From the NCBI GenBank assembly GCA_036480375.1, contig JAZGGI010000044.1:1-51962 (forward strand): DNA of 51,962 nucleotides. Reading direction: 5' to 3'. The stretch is from Candidatus Zixiibacteriota bacterium. Lineage in GTDB: Bacteria > Zixibacteria > MSB-5A5 > GN15 > JAAZOE01. Below are positions 37,754 to 46,175 of the stretch, piece after piece. The notes beneath the pieces are model-generated. The model was not told where the DNA came from. It made no database searches and saw nothing but the letters and a program-made list of their open reading frames with translations. How positions within the stretch are numbered: position 1 is the first letter of the stretch; each line of letters starts with the position of its first letter. Both the position numbers and the translations under genes were made by a program.

Positions 37754-38092
37754 ATGATAAATAACTATAAATCAATAGATGACTATGAAAAGATACTGGC
37801 AGCCAGTCAGACCCAGCCGGTTTTTCTGCTGAAGCATTCGACAGCCTGCGGAGTATCAAGAGTAGCTTTAGCTGAATTTGAAAAATCTATAGAGACTGAA
37901 CCTGAGGTTCAATTCTGGATTGTCCTGGTTCGGGAAGACCGGCCGCTATCTCTGGATATCGCCGAACGAACCAAAATTACCCACCAATCCCCGCAATTGA
38001 TAATGTTTTCCATGGGCCAACCGGTTTGGAATTGCTCCCATTTTGATATTACTGCCGAGAATTTGAAAAATAACCTACGTCAACCAGGATAA
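37754..38092 (+). CDS. ytxJ: YtxJ/BrxC-family monothiol bacilliredoxin-like protein
   Basis: The 112-residue thioredoxin-fold protein has a single active-site cysteine (Cys32 in KHSTACGVS) and the family's HQSPQLIMF segment with the cis-proline position. In Firmicutes these proteins remove bacillithiol from mixed disulfides, so the gene hints at bacillithiol or a similar low-molecular-weight thiol in this organism (inference). It is followed 80 bp later by an uncharacterised helical protein on the same strand. Confidence 0.88.
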   Translation: MINNYKSIDDYEKILAASQTQPVFLLKHSTACGVSRVALAEFEKSIETEPEVQFWIVLVREDRPLSLDIAERTKITHQSPQLIMFSMGQPVWNCSHFDITAENLKNNLRQPG

Positions 38093-38172
38093 ACTCAATC
38101 TCAATTCTGGCGTATAAAAAATTTCTAACATTCCGGTTAACTTAATTTGATGAATTAGCCGACAATCTTAGC

Positions 38173-38670
38173 ATGGGGCTGACCGCTAAACAAAGAATCA
38201 TCAACGCTTATGAGAATCTTCAGGCGTTTGAAGAAGAACTGGCTCTCTATTATGAGGGAGCGATAAAAAAGTGCGGCGAATTGGCTGAATTCTGGGAGAG
38301 CGCGTCATTTCTCAAAAAGACAAGGGCCAATCTCTATGCCAATTTGATTGAGGACGCGGGCCCCAATTGGAGATATTATCAACTCGACCGGGGAGTTTCC
38401 GGTTCATTTATTAATCTCATCAACAAAATAAAAGCCGAAAATAATCGCTCCGACAACCGGATTCTTTCATTGAGTTCGATAGGACGCTTTGCTTACGAAG
38501 TCGAAATTGCGCCCATCTCGACCAAGCTGTTTCCGGTAATTACCGGGACTAATCCCACATTTGGAACAATAAACCTGATTCTTGAAGAAATTCAGCATCG
38601 ACAGGTTCGTCTCATTAAGGGTTTGCTGGACAGCAATAAACAAAGTTCCGAATACAGCCTGGCCAAATAA
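38173..38670 (+). CDS. Uncharacterised helical protein, ferritin-like appearance
   Basis: The 165-residue product is not recognised with certainty. Two long helices (QAFEEELALYYEGAIKKC; EFWESASFLKKTRANLY) and a C-terminal helix with EEIQHRQVRLIKGLL recall the four-helix bundles of rubrerythrin/ferritin-like proteins, with E-x-x-H as a possible metal ligand pair. The other pairs are not clear. There is no strong ribosome site. Its position after a bacilliredoxin-like gene allows a redox role, but this is a guess. It is the last ordinary chromosomal gene before the att-like array. Confidence 0.6.
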   Translation: MGLTAKQRIINAYENLQAFEEELALYYEGAIKKCGELAEFWESASFLKKTRANLYANLIEDAGPNWRYYQLDRGVSGSFINLINKIKAENNRSDNRILSLSSIGRFAYEVEIAPISTKLFPVITGTNPTFGTINLILEEIQHRQVRLIKGLLDSNKQSSEYSLAK

Positions 38671-38806
38671 TTCCCGCTTTTTTGTTAATTCCTTTTTATA
38701 AAATTGAATACCATCTGTTCCGGCAAAGTGATAATGTCATATTTTTAGCAAAATAGAAATGTCCTCATGAGAGGCTATAATAGGTTCCCAAAAGTCAGGG
38801 AGGATT

Positions 38807-38935
38807 ATGGCCGGCGAGGATATTATCGGGATGAGTTTGAGGGAGTTGGGGAGGTTGAAGGTAGTTCATATTAAGACAAAGCTTCGGGAAAAACTAATAA
38901 AGATTGGAGAGGAAGCTGGTATTGAAAAAAACTGA
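38807..38935 (+). pseudogene. Transposase N-terminal relic (ISNCY-like) joined to integrase sequence
   Basis: A 42-codon frame begins with a segment resembling the start of ISNCY-type transposases (DIIGMSLRELGRLKVVH). From about residue 20 it continues as tyrosine-integrase text (LREKLIKIGEEAGIEK) until a stop at 38933. The transposase body is missing. The joint appears to be a deletion product between two mobile-element genes. Assignment of the transposase part is from pattern memory and moderate. Confidence 0.55.
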
Positions 38936-39105
38936 CAACTCTCCATTCTCCTTGTCACACGTTTGCCAGTCAGCTTGTGATGAACGGAGTTGATTTACCG
39001 ACAGTACAGAAGCTCATGGGGCATTCTGATATACAGACCACTATGATATATGCGCACCTTGCTCCGGATCACTTGGCCGATGCGGTGAATAAGCTGGAGT
39101 TCTGA
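38866..39105 (+). pseudogene. Tyrosine recombinase (integrase) C-terminal relic
   Basis: After a frameshift near 38930, the frame through 38956-39105 encodes the integrase box II region. It has the usual H-x-x-R position written as a degenerate CHTFASQL, then LPTVQKLMGHS with the third catalytic histidine, and the nucleophilic tyrosine in TTMIYAHL. The N-terminal and core-binding domains are gone. The stop codon lies 15 bp before the first tRNA-derived att-like sequence, the normal place for an integrase gene beside its attachment site. It cannot be functional. Confidence 0.85.
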
Positions 39106-39120
39106 TTTGAAATGACCGTC

Positions 39121-39258
39121 AGGCTCATAACCCGAAGGTCAGGGGTTCAAATCCCCTCCCCGCTACCAAATTTAAGCCCCTGAAGTCCAACAGCTTCGGG
39201 GATTTTGTTTTGAGTGGGATTTCCTTCAGATACCGGATTTTCTAACAATTTTCTAACA
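39121..39258 (+). repeat. att-like site 0: tRNA(CAT) 3' half, hairpin and TTCTAACA pair
   Basis: Bases 39121-39168 form the anticodon loop (CTCATAA), the 3' anticodon strand, a perfect T arm (AGGGG-TTCAAAT-CCCCT) and the acceptor 3' strand ending CCA. The 5' half is absent: the left neighbour is integrase relic. A GC hairpin with T-rich tail follows (39177-39106+95 region, stem CCCCTGAAG/CTTCGGGG). Then two TTCTAACA motifs begin at 39240 and 39251. This copy has the most tRNA-like sequence. The TTCTAACA pair is shared with site A, giving an interval without cargo. Confidence 0.8.
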
Positions 39259-39412
39259 TAATTAGCTAAAACTATAGATAATAAGAGAAAACACCAGACA
39301 AAAGGCTCAAGCTAAGTTGTTGCTATTATTGCCTCTTAGTGTCTGGTGCTTTCTACTGTTTGGACTTCTGCACAGGCTCATAATCCGAAGGTCACGGATT
39401 CATTCTATCCCC
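39240..39412 (+). repeat. att-like site A: TTCTAACA pair, palindrome, degraded tRNA half
   Basis: A TTCTAACA pair (39240 and 39251) is followed by the conserved 110-bp arm with CACCAGACA/TGTCTGGTG as an imperfect long hairpin. The tRNA anticodon region starts at 39374, 116 bp after the second motif. The tRNA half is mutated (CATAATCCG) and breaks off near 39412. Neither the right-hand hairpin nor the right TTCTAACA pair is present. The cargo gene that follows ends inside it. Confidence 0.8.
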
Positions 39413-40350
39413 TTTTCTATATAATCCTGAAGTTCATTTTCTGCCTTTTTTATTGTTTTAGGAGAGAAGAGGTTCTCAATACGCAAAGGCGGTGCTTCCT
39501 TGGCTATCTCTTCAGCGACATTGAGTAAAGCGACCTCATCATACTGGTGCCAATAATATATATATATAAGGCATCGCTTGAGATCAATGATGTAGGAATA
39601 AAGCGTATTTCCCAAGCCGCTCTCTATATGTGTTGCCTTTGCAATATACTTAAAATAATCTAAAGTAAGATTCTCTTCGGAGTTTATCTCCCTCAACATT
39701 TTGTCCGCCCGCAGATACCTCCAGCAAGGATAGCCATCGCTAAATGTATTCTCTAAATTAGCAACATTGAAATTGGTCGATAATAAGTACACATCTCCTT
39801 CTAACTTTCCTGTAAAAGCGAGCTCGCCATCCAGGCCGGCGCTCATAACAACCGCGTCGCCAGTTGCATCGGCTAGGTGTATTTGATAGCTAATAGATCC
39901 TCCCCAATTGTACATTGTGGCAAAGGTAATTGCCTCTTTCACAGTAGCGCAGTTTTCCTGAATCTTCCTCATAATTGCGCCGCGATTCGGAAGTTCAGGA
40001 TGATCATTTAGTTTTGCCTCCGGCAGGGCATTATAGTCAAAGGCTAGACCTTTTTCATTGACTCCACCCTGTGGATTATGGTTTTCAAAACCAAAGTACA
40101 CTCCTCCGTAGGTCGTATCACTCCGCGGTCTGATCCAATAATATAATCCAATCTTCTTGTAATCTTCATTATTCCCAAACAAAGCAGTATTCCCGTATGA
40201 GGCAGAGAATATGGTACAAGAGCCAGGTACTAGTGGCAATTCATCGGAAATATCATTGACATTACAGGACTCCTGAGCATGAATACTGAAAGAACACAAA
40301 AACGTAATCGTTATGATTACGATCACAAGATGCGTTTTATTGCACTTCAT
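39400..40350 (-). CDS. Secreted C45/choloylglycine-hydrolase-like Ntn amide hydrolase
   Basis: The 316-residue protein has a signal peptide ending SIHAQ. The N-terminal nucleophile family pattern appears at GSCTIFSASYGNTALFGNNEDY, with Cys45 as likely nucleophile after processing and N-E-D replacing the usual R-N-x-D. GGVNEKGLAFDYN and LLSTNFN are further family blocks. Such enzymes hydrolyse linear amides (penicillin V, bile salts, N-acyl compounds); the substrate here is unknown. It is the sole gene of the first filled cassette. Its stop codon (39400-39402) lies in the degraded tRNA half of site A. Confidence 0.82.
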   Translation of the reverse strand: MKCNKTHLVIVIITITFLCSFSIHAQESCNVNDISDELPLVPGSCTIFSASYGNTALFGNNEDYKKIGLYYWIRPRSDTTYGGVYFGFENHNPQGGVNEKGLAFDYNALPEAKLNDHPELPNRGAIMRKIQENCATVKEAITFATMYNWGGSISYQIHLADATGDAVVMSAGLDGELAFTGKLEGDVYLLSTNFNVANLENTFSDGYPCWRYLRADKMLREINSEENLTLDYFKYIAKATHIESGLGNTLYSYIIDLKRCLIYIYYWHQYDEVALLNVAEEIAKEAPPLRIENLFSPKTIKKAENELQDYIEKGIE

Positions 40351-40635
40351 TATATAACCCTCCGTATAATATATTGCGATGGTTTTTCATAATAGCATAC
40401 AACGCCGTTTTTTCACAGCTATCAGATAATGTAAGTTCATTCTGAAAGAACCATTTGTTTTGATTAGTAATCATATGGTTAATGATACGGGAGATAAATC
40501 AAATAAGTTCGAATTTAAAATTCTGAAAATGGCAATTGATCCCTTGGAGCTCTTACGTGTCAGAAATAACAATGTTGAATTGCAGCTTCTTCCTCTTAAT
40601 TTTCAATGTAGATGACCGAAAATACATACACCTCT

Positions 40636-40923
40636 TTCTAACATTTTTCTAACATAATTAGCCAAACCACCAGATAATAAGAGAAAACACCAGACAAAAG
40701 GCTCAAGCTAAGTTGTTGCTATTATTGCCTATTAGTGTCTGGTGCTTTCTACTGTTTGGACTTCTGTACAGGCTCATAACCCGAAGCACATGTGATGTGG
40801 TTGTCAGGGGTTCAAATCCTGCTCCCGCTACCAAATTTAAGCCCCTGAAGTTCAATAACTTCGGGGGCTTCTTTTTTTCGGGGAAAACCTTCAGAAACCG
40901 GAATTTCTAACAGTTTTCTAACA
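40636..40923 (+). repeat. att-like site B (complete arm-core-arm copy)
   Basis: TTCTAACA motifs begin at 40636 and 40647; the hairpin arm CACCAGACA (40688) / TGTCTGGTG (40736) follows. The tRNA anticodon loop and 3' half cover 40770-40833 and end in CCA. A terminator-like hairpin AAGCCCCTGAAG/CTTCGGGGGCTT plus T7 (40839-40878) comes next, and TTCTAACA motifs begin at 40905 and 40916. Compared with site 0 the tRNA half has a 16-bp insert that folds as CACAT-GTG-ATGTG, like a long variable arm. The gap 40351-40635 before it shows no gene. Confidence 0.85.
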
Positions 40924-41001
40924 AAACTTCCAGATTACTGACCAATCATAATCCACTAACGATCAATAAGTTAATGCTCGTTCTTGGTTCCCGTTTCGAT
41001 C

Positions 41002-44000
41002 TCAAAACCTTACAATCACACCTCCGTGGGCATGAATAAACTTGATATTATCGTCAAAGGTCTGGTGATAATCAACTCCGATCTCGAGCGTAATCATCCG
41101 ATTGACTTCGTGATTGAGCCCGGCGCCGACATTGAAACCGAACTCGTTGTCACCAATATCGGGTAAATAATATCCGAGACCGCCGCCGATATAATACGAC
41201 CAGGGCGGCATCGGCAACAATCGATACGGCTGATAATACCGTCCGTTAACCGAAATATTAATTATATAGTTATCATCATACAAGGCGCTTTTGGCTTTGA
41301 AATCATTTTTACCGACAAATCCCATAACGGCTATTTGCGGTGTAAACCAATAGCCGGCATCAAGCATGAAGTTTATACCCGGGTCATACGCATTGGCAAA
41401 ACCACCGGTCGGTACCGCCGTTCCGGTATGGAGACTGAGGCTGATTTTTTTGAATAGTATTGGACCCCATGGTTCCGGATCGTCACCATCGATAATTCCA
41501 TCTCCATCGGCATCCTTGTCCGCATCATTTCTGTGACCGTCGTTATCAATATCTCCCAGAGGTTCATTGCCATCTAGAATACCGTCACCATCACAATCCG
41601 GATCATAAATGCAAAGAATACCGTTTCCATTAATATCTCCTTGAACCTCATCTTCATCACGTCTTCCGTCATTATCTTGATCGTAAGTTCGTGGTAATGA
41701 TATTTGGATATCATCAACATATGCTAAAGCCGGACCGTCGCAATCGCTGCCAGGATATTCTGCTGAAACACCCCAACTACCTCCTTGGGCAACGACATAA
41801 AAATCGGAATAGCATCCGAATTCATCGGTAACCACAGTACGGTATATGGGATACCCGGAAGGATCTTCATAACGAATAATAATTTCTTCATATGGACGAG
41901 GCGGATTGGTACACCCCTGAATATTGATAATCTCACAAGTATCACGGCCTACGGGATCATGCACTACGGCCGCCAAGGATTTAAGGATTTTATAATTGCA
42001 TTCTTGTGTTTGAGCGCCCAGAGTAATTTCGGTTCTATTTCTCAAATCAACCTGAGCTGTCCCACCGCCGACTGGAATAAGAGTGTGACCTCTGACCATC
42101 CAACTGGTAACTTCAAATCTATGTTCGGTACAAACCGGAGCATCAATGGGCGGGGTGATTTGTAGAATGCAGCTTATTCGTTCTTTGCCGTTGAGATGGG
42201 CCTTTTTCGGGGTCAAGACCGAAGTCCATCCATTCGGAACGCCTTCCACACGGAAATAAAACAGTTCGCGAGTATCTTCAGGATTGGTAAAATTAAATCG
42301 ATATGTTACACTTTCATAGGGGCTGGCCTGAGTACTGGGAACCTCATTCAGATTTTGTTGAGCTCGGTTGTTATTCGTATTGACATCATTAAACACATTC
42401 GGAATAGTTACTTCAACACAGGAGTGAGCTTTGATTTTGCCCGTGCTCGGATCATAATCAGCCGCGGGCGTCCACTCGACATAATCGACAATAGGCGTGC
42501 TTCCGGTTGCAAACTGTGGGAAATATACTTCGTCAACGTCAACATTAAAGTCTGCTGAGCCGCCGGCGGTATGATATGGTTCGGACACTTTGGCATAAAG
42601 ATAAAAGTCATAGGCGTCTCCCGGACCGGGGTTATGAATTCTATAATAAATTCGATTGGTTTCCCCTGTCACCGGATTATCGCCGCGATCGACCGGAGTT
42701 CGGCCGTTATCCTCATCAAAACCGTCTTTCTGGGAATCAATCCAAATATCAGGGGATGTATAACTGGGATCGCCGACGGTAATACTAACATCATTATCGG
42801 TTTCCGGCGGATCATAGTCAATATCAATGTTGCGGTCGGCCCCACCGGTACCGTTATTGACGGTAATGATCAATCCTCGTCCAGTGACGGTGTAAGATTC
42901 GCCAATAGCCAATTCCGCATCGGTAAGGGTCGTGGTGCCGGGCTCGTTATCCCTGATTATAACCGGACCTTCACCTTGGCGAATATTTTCGTTGACATAA
43001 TAAATAAGAACACCTTCTGCGGGAAGTATTTCATCCGGATTACCGACGTGTGTGGATCGGGCCTCGACAAAATAAAAAACATCCTCATCTTCAATCGTTG
43101 TCGCTCCCTCAGTCATACCAATGGCAATCGCTTTGATATCCTGGCCATTTACATCTTGACCTGATACGTAATTGATGCCAATTGTTCGGTGTGTTTCTCC
43201 TCCAGAGGCGGGTCGGGGGACGTATTCAATATCTGAACCCTGACTGGTAATCCAAGTGGCCCGTTCTTTATTCCATGCCATACAATCGCTGCCGTTTATG
43301 GGAAAAGCCATATTATCCCATTCATCCACATGTGGCGTGGAAAAAGTAACGCCTGGATGGGGATATAAGTCGATTAATCCGAAATGATGCCCCAGAGCAT
43401 GCATAAAACGTTCGTCCGGATCGTTGTAAATGGAATTGACCGAAACCGAGATACGGCGGGTAAGCCCACCGGGAAGATCATAAGGCCACGGTCCGGTAGT
43501 AGCGTAGTCATCAGTAAAGTTTTGGTCGTTCAAGACAATTATCAAACGATCGATATCATCGTTGGTAGCTGCGGTTCCTTTATCAAAAGTGTTGGGATCA
43601 GCGGCGATTAATTCGTCAATAACATCCTGGGTCATCTCAATTAAGACATTACGGCTGGGATGATAATAGTGCGTGCTGGGTTGACTCAGGGATACCTCGG
43701 TATAATCAGGCTGAATATCAACCACGTCATAACTTATATCCTCGATATAGTTTTCAACATTGGTCATAATATTCTGAACGGTAGTCAGAGGCGGAGCCGC
43801 TCCCGCCATGATATCGCTGAGAGCGACTCTGACGACCAAAGTATTCTGGTCGCCAGTCGGAATCGGCGGTTCGGGAGTATCAGCTGAGGCAACCAAGGCA
43901 TAGCCCTGCCCAGGATTTCCCTGATTCACCGTGGGTGCGTCGATTTGTATGGTATATTCGCCAACCGGTGGGTTGGTTAATAAAACCTGTTCAACATTGT

Positions 44001-45957
44001 TAACATCATCTGCCGTGCCGCCGGTAGTCGACTGACCAGCAGCAAAATCATTACCCAAATATGTAATACCCGTGGGATCTATTATAGTCAGGTTTAAATC
44101 ATTCACATTAGGATTGGCACTTCCTGAGGATGCAGGCGGTTCAGTCCAAACCAGCGTCACTTTTAAGGGAGTAATATTATTAACAACCTCGATAGTATAA
44201 TTATGGGATTCACCGGTGTATAAACCAATGTTATTTCTAACATCCCAAACCCATACATTACGGTTGTCTCCGTCAAAATAGACCGAGTTTTCAAGTCTGA
44301 TCAGACCCCATCCTTCATCGTCGCTTGGATAGCCGGCGATTCCGATCATATTAATGGTGGAATTAAGAAGAGTAGCTTTAATAAGCGCTCCGGAGGGTGT
44401 GAAGGCATGATGGGGCTGTTTGGTTCCCGAAGGATACCAACCCTCTGTATAATATTGCCTGACCAATGCGGCGCAGGCGGCCGCAGCCGGGGTAGACCAA
44501 CTTGTGGCGCAAATAGGCGTTGGCCACCCATATATGTTTTGAGCTATCGTAATTGTGCAGTTTGTACCGTTTTGAGCAGAAGTAATAGCGCAACCGGGGG
44601 CAAAAAGATCAGGTTTACGGCGTCCGTCCGGAGCTGGTGTTGGCCCAGGATTTCCATCACCGAAATTCATCTCATTTGGATCTACATCACTGGCCCCCAC
44701 ACAGATTGCGTTTTTGGCTGTTCCCGGCGGACCTATATCCTCGCCGACATTGCCTGCAGAACCCAGGACTACATGATCTTCATTGTCCCAAATAAAACGA
44801 TCCACGTCTTCTGCTGTTTGATCGTATTGTGGAGTAGGTTCATCATGCCAGCTGTTAGTATGAATTCGAGCTCCATCATTTCTGGCCCCATAAAGCCGAG
44901 CCAGTACGGTTGGACTACCTCCTCCTCCACTTTCATCATAGGTCAATCGCGCGGCCCAGGCATTACCTCTATTAGCGCCCGTAGCGGAATTATTAGAGTC
45001 ATCGCCGAGTGCAATACCTGCCACAAAAGTTCCATGTGTTGCCCCGGAAGTGGTTATTGAGGTATGATAGCCCACTACTTTGCGATGATCCGGACGGACC
45101 GTGTTATCAGTCGGATCATCGAACATACAATGCGCAATATCAACGCGCGTATCCATTATGCCGATTATTTGACCTTCACCATGAATATCATGATCCCATA
45201 TAGGTGTCGTCCCAGGTGTTCCTGATTGTAATGTTCCGGCAGTATTACCGTTATCCAGGAAGCTTTCGGGAACTTCTTCTATCCATCTGACACCTGGAAT
45301 AATAGCAATCTGTAATAGATCGTCCGGTGATGGTAATTGAAAATTAATGCGAATTGGGCCATTGATGGCACGGTCATCCATGATTACTATATCATGGCCG
45401 CCCAAGCCTTGGATGGCTGTTTTCACGGCTGTCGTGTCGGCATCATCGAAAAGTTTGGCTCTTAACATCAAATCAGTCATGGCCCGCCTTTCCGGTGTGC
45501 GAAATTCTAATGTGCCTATACTTGGAGATATTCTATATGCCGGATGATAAGGACCGTTCCATCTGAAAAACTCAGTTTTTTTAAGACTGTCAATAGTTGC
45601 CGCCTCTATTTTTTCCAGATAAGCAAAACCGGAAATGTATTGATCCATCTTAAGGCCGAATTTCTCTTTCAGCATTTCGACCTGCTGACGCGTTAACGGC
45701 CGTTTGAATTGTATTATCTGATATGAGGGACCCATTGCCGGCAGTTCCAATCTCAACTCCCGTGGGATAGTTGGGATGCTGTCGAGAGGATCAAAAGTAA
45801 ATCCCTTCAGTTTAACTCTCAAGTCAAACCTTGTGCTATCTTGTGTCCAACCCAATGATGTAACTAAGATCATGCACAACAAGGTAGTTACGACAAGAAT
45901 CCATGGTGAAAACTTGAATTTCTTAACAAGTTTTCCCTTAGGTTTCCAGTGCTTCAT
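41002..45957 (-). CDS. Giant surface subtilase with M6-like domain, TSP3 repeats and C-terminal outer-membrane barrel
   Basis: The 1651-residue protein starts at ATG 45957 (GGAGGTG ahead; an in-frame start at 46008 is less supported). After a signal segment (about 17-38) and a propeptide-like region comes an S8 subtilase domain with Asp near 269 (IMDTRVD), His near 308 (ATHGTF) and Ser near 486 (CATSWSTP). A jelly-roll domain as in KP43-type subtilases follows. An M6-like zinc-protease domain near 853 reads HALGHHFGLIDLY, with alanine where the catalytic glutamate belongs. CARDB/Ig-like domains, calcium TSP3 repeats (about 1420-1485) and a barrel of about 160 residues ending in phenylalanine complete it. 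The barrel would anchor the protease at the cell surface. It lies within the B-to-C cassette. Confidence 0.9.
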   Translation of the reverse strand: MKHWKPKGKLVKKFKFSPWILVVTTLLCMILVTSLGWTQDSTRFDLRVKLKGFTFDPLDSIPTIPRELRLELPAMGPSYQIIQFKRPLTRQQVEMLKEKFGLKMDQYISGFAYLEKIEAATIDSLKKTEFFRWNGPYHPAYRISPSIGTLEFRTPERRAMTDLMLRAKLFDDADTTAVKTAIQGLGGHDIVIMDDRAINGPIRINFQLPSPDDLLQIAIIPGVRWIEEVPESFLDNGNTAGTLQSGTPGTTPIWDHDIHGEGQIIGIMDTRVDIAHCMFDDPTDNTVRPDHRKVVGYHTSITTSGATHGTFVAGIALGDDSNNSATGANRGNAWAARLTYDESGGGGSPTVLARLYGARNDGARIHTNSWHDEPTPQYDQTAEDVDRFIWDNEDHVVLGSAGNVGEDIGPPGTAKNAICVGASDVDPNEMNFGDGNPGPTPAPDGRRKPDLFAPGCAITSAQNGTNCTITIAQNIYGWPTPICATSWSTPAAAACAALVRQYYTEGWYPSGTKQPHHAFTPSGALIKATLLNSTINMIGIAGYPSDDEGWGLIRLENSVYFDGDNRNVWVWDVRNNIGLYTGESHNYTIEVVNNITPLKVTLVWTEPPASSGSANPNVNDLNLTIIDPTGITYLGNDFAAGQSTTGGTADDVNNVEQVLLTNPPVGEYTIQIDAPTVNQGNPGQGYALVASADTPEPPIPTGDQNTLVVRVALSDIMAGAAPPLTTVQNIMTNVENYIEDISYDVVDIQPDYTEVSLSQPSTHYYHPSRNVLIEMTQDVIDELIAADPNTFDKGTAATNDDIDRLIIVLNDQNFTDDYATTGPWPYDLPGGLTRRISVSVNSIYNDPDERFMHALGHHFGLIDLYPHPGVTFSTPHVDEWDNMAFPINGSDCMAWNKERATWITSQGSDIEYVPRPASGGETHRTIGINYVSGQDVNGQDIKAIAIGMTEGATTIEDEDVFYFVEARSTHVGNPDEILPAEGVLIYYVNENIRQGEGPVIIRDNEPGTTTLTDAELAIGESYTVTGRGLIITVNNGTGGADRNIDIDYDPPETDNDVSITVGDPSYTSPDIWIDSQKDGFDEDNGRTPVDRGDNPVTGETNRIYYRIHNPGPGDAYDFYLYAKVSEPYHTAGGSADFNVDVDEVYFPQFATGSTPIVDYVEWTPAADYDPSTGKIKAHSCVEVTIPNVFNDVNTNNNRAQQNLNEVPSTQASPYESVTYRFNFTNPEDTRELFYFRVEGVPNGWTSVLTPKKAHLNGKERISCILQITPPIDAPVCTEHRFEVTSWMVRGHTLIPVGGGTAQVDLRNRTEITLGAQTQECNYKILKSLAAVVHDPVGRDTCEIINIQGCTNPPRPYEEIIIRYEDPSGYPIYRTVVTDEFGCYSDFYVVAQGGSWGVSAEYPGSDCDGPALAYVDDIQISLPRTYDQDNDGRRDEDEVQGDINGNGILCIYDPDCDGDGILDGNEPLGDIDNDGHRNDADKDADGDGIIDGDDPEPWGPILFKKISLSLHTGTAVPTGGFANAYDPGINFMLDAGYWFTPQIAVMGFVGKNDFKAKSALYDDNYIINISVNGRYYQPYRLLPMPPWSYYIGGGLGYYLPDIGDNEFGFNVGAGLNHEVNRMITLEIGVDYHQTFDDNIKFIHAHGGVIVRF

Positions 45958-46150
45958 AAACACCTCCATTGTTACAGTTAATTTAGTTTCTGATTTCTCA
46001 ATTATCATTCCTCTTTGACAATCGTAATGTCAGGTCAATGATTGTTTAGTCACGATTTTATAAGGCTGTCTAACAATCCGTTTTGCCGCGGGTCGATTTG
46101 TTAATGAATGCCTAAAGATGCAAAAACACATCGTTATATAATGGCATACA

Positions 46151-46175
46151 GGGGTGACAGACTCTGGCAGTGGAA
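46151..46175. repeat. Recurring 25-bp motif, copy 1
   Basis: GGGGTGACAGACTCTGGCAG followed by TGGAA recurs in diverged form at 47312 and 48688. It resembles sequences found beside IS200-like (Y1) or IS3 transposase genes. Here it overlaps the end of an IS3-type relic. Confidence 0.45.

Noticed and set aside
39121-39168. A tRNA-Met gene
   Set aside because: Only the anticodon loop and 3' half are present. The 5' acceptor, D arm and 5' anticodon strand are replaced by integrase sequence. The same holds at the other four sites, so none is an intact tRNA.
40688-40744. An integron attC site, since an imperfect hairpin lies between TTCTAAC motifs close to the RYYYAAC core
   Set aside because: attC needs inversely oriented outer boxes (RYYYAAC and GTTRRRY). 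Here all TTCTAACA motifs are in the same orientation, the first base does not fit, and the repeats centre on a tRNA half. No integron integrase is visible.
40713-40910. A 65-codon frame whose peptide recurs almost unchanged at 48909-49094 (LITRSTCDVVVRGSNPAPATK), looking like a conserved small protein
   Set aside because: The similarity is fully explained by the repeated arm and tRNA-half DNA at sites B and C; there is no ribosome site, and the frame is simply a translation of the tRNA 3' half.
42571-43164. A 197-codon plus-strand frame inside the giant subtilase gene, and similar long antisense frames nearby
   Set aside because: They are antisense to a gene with clear domains and have low-complexity translations without start signals.
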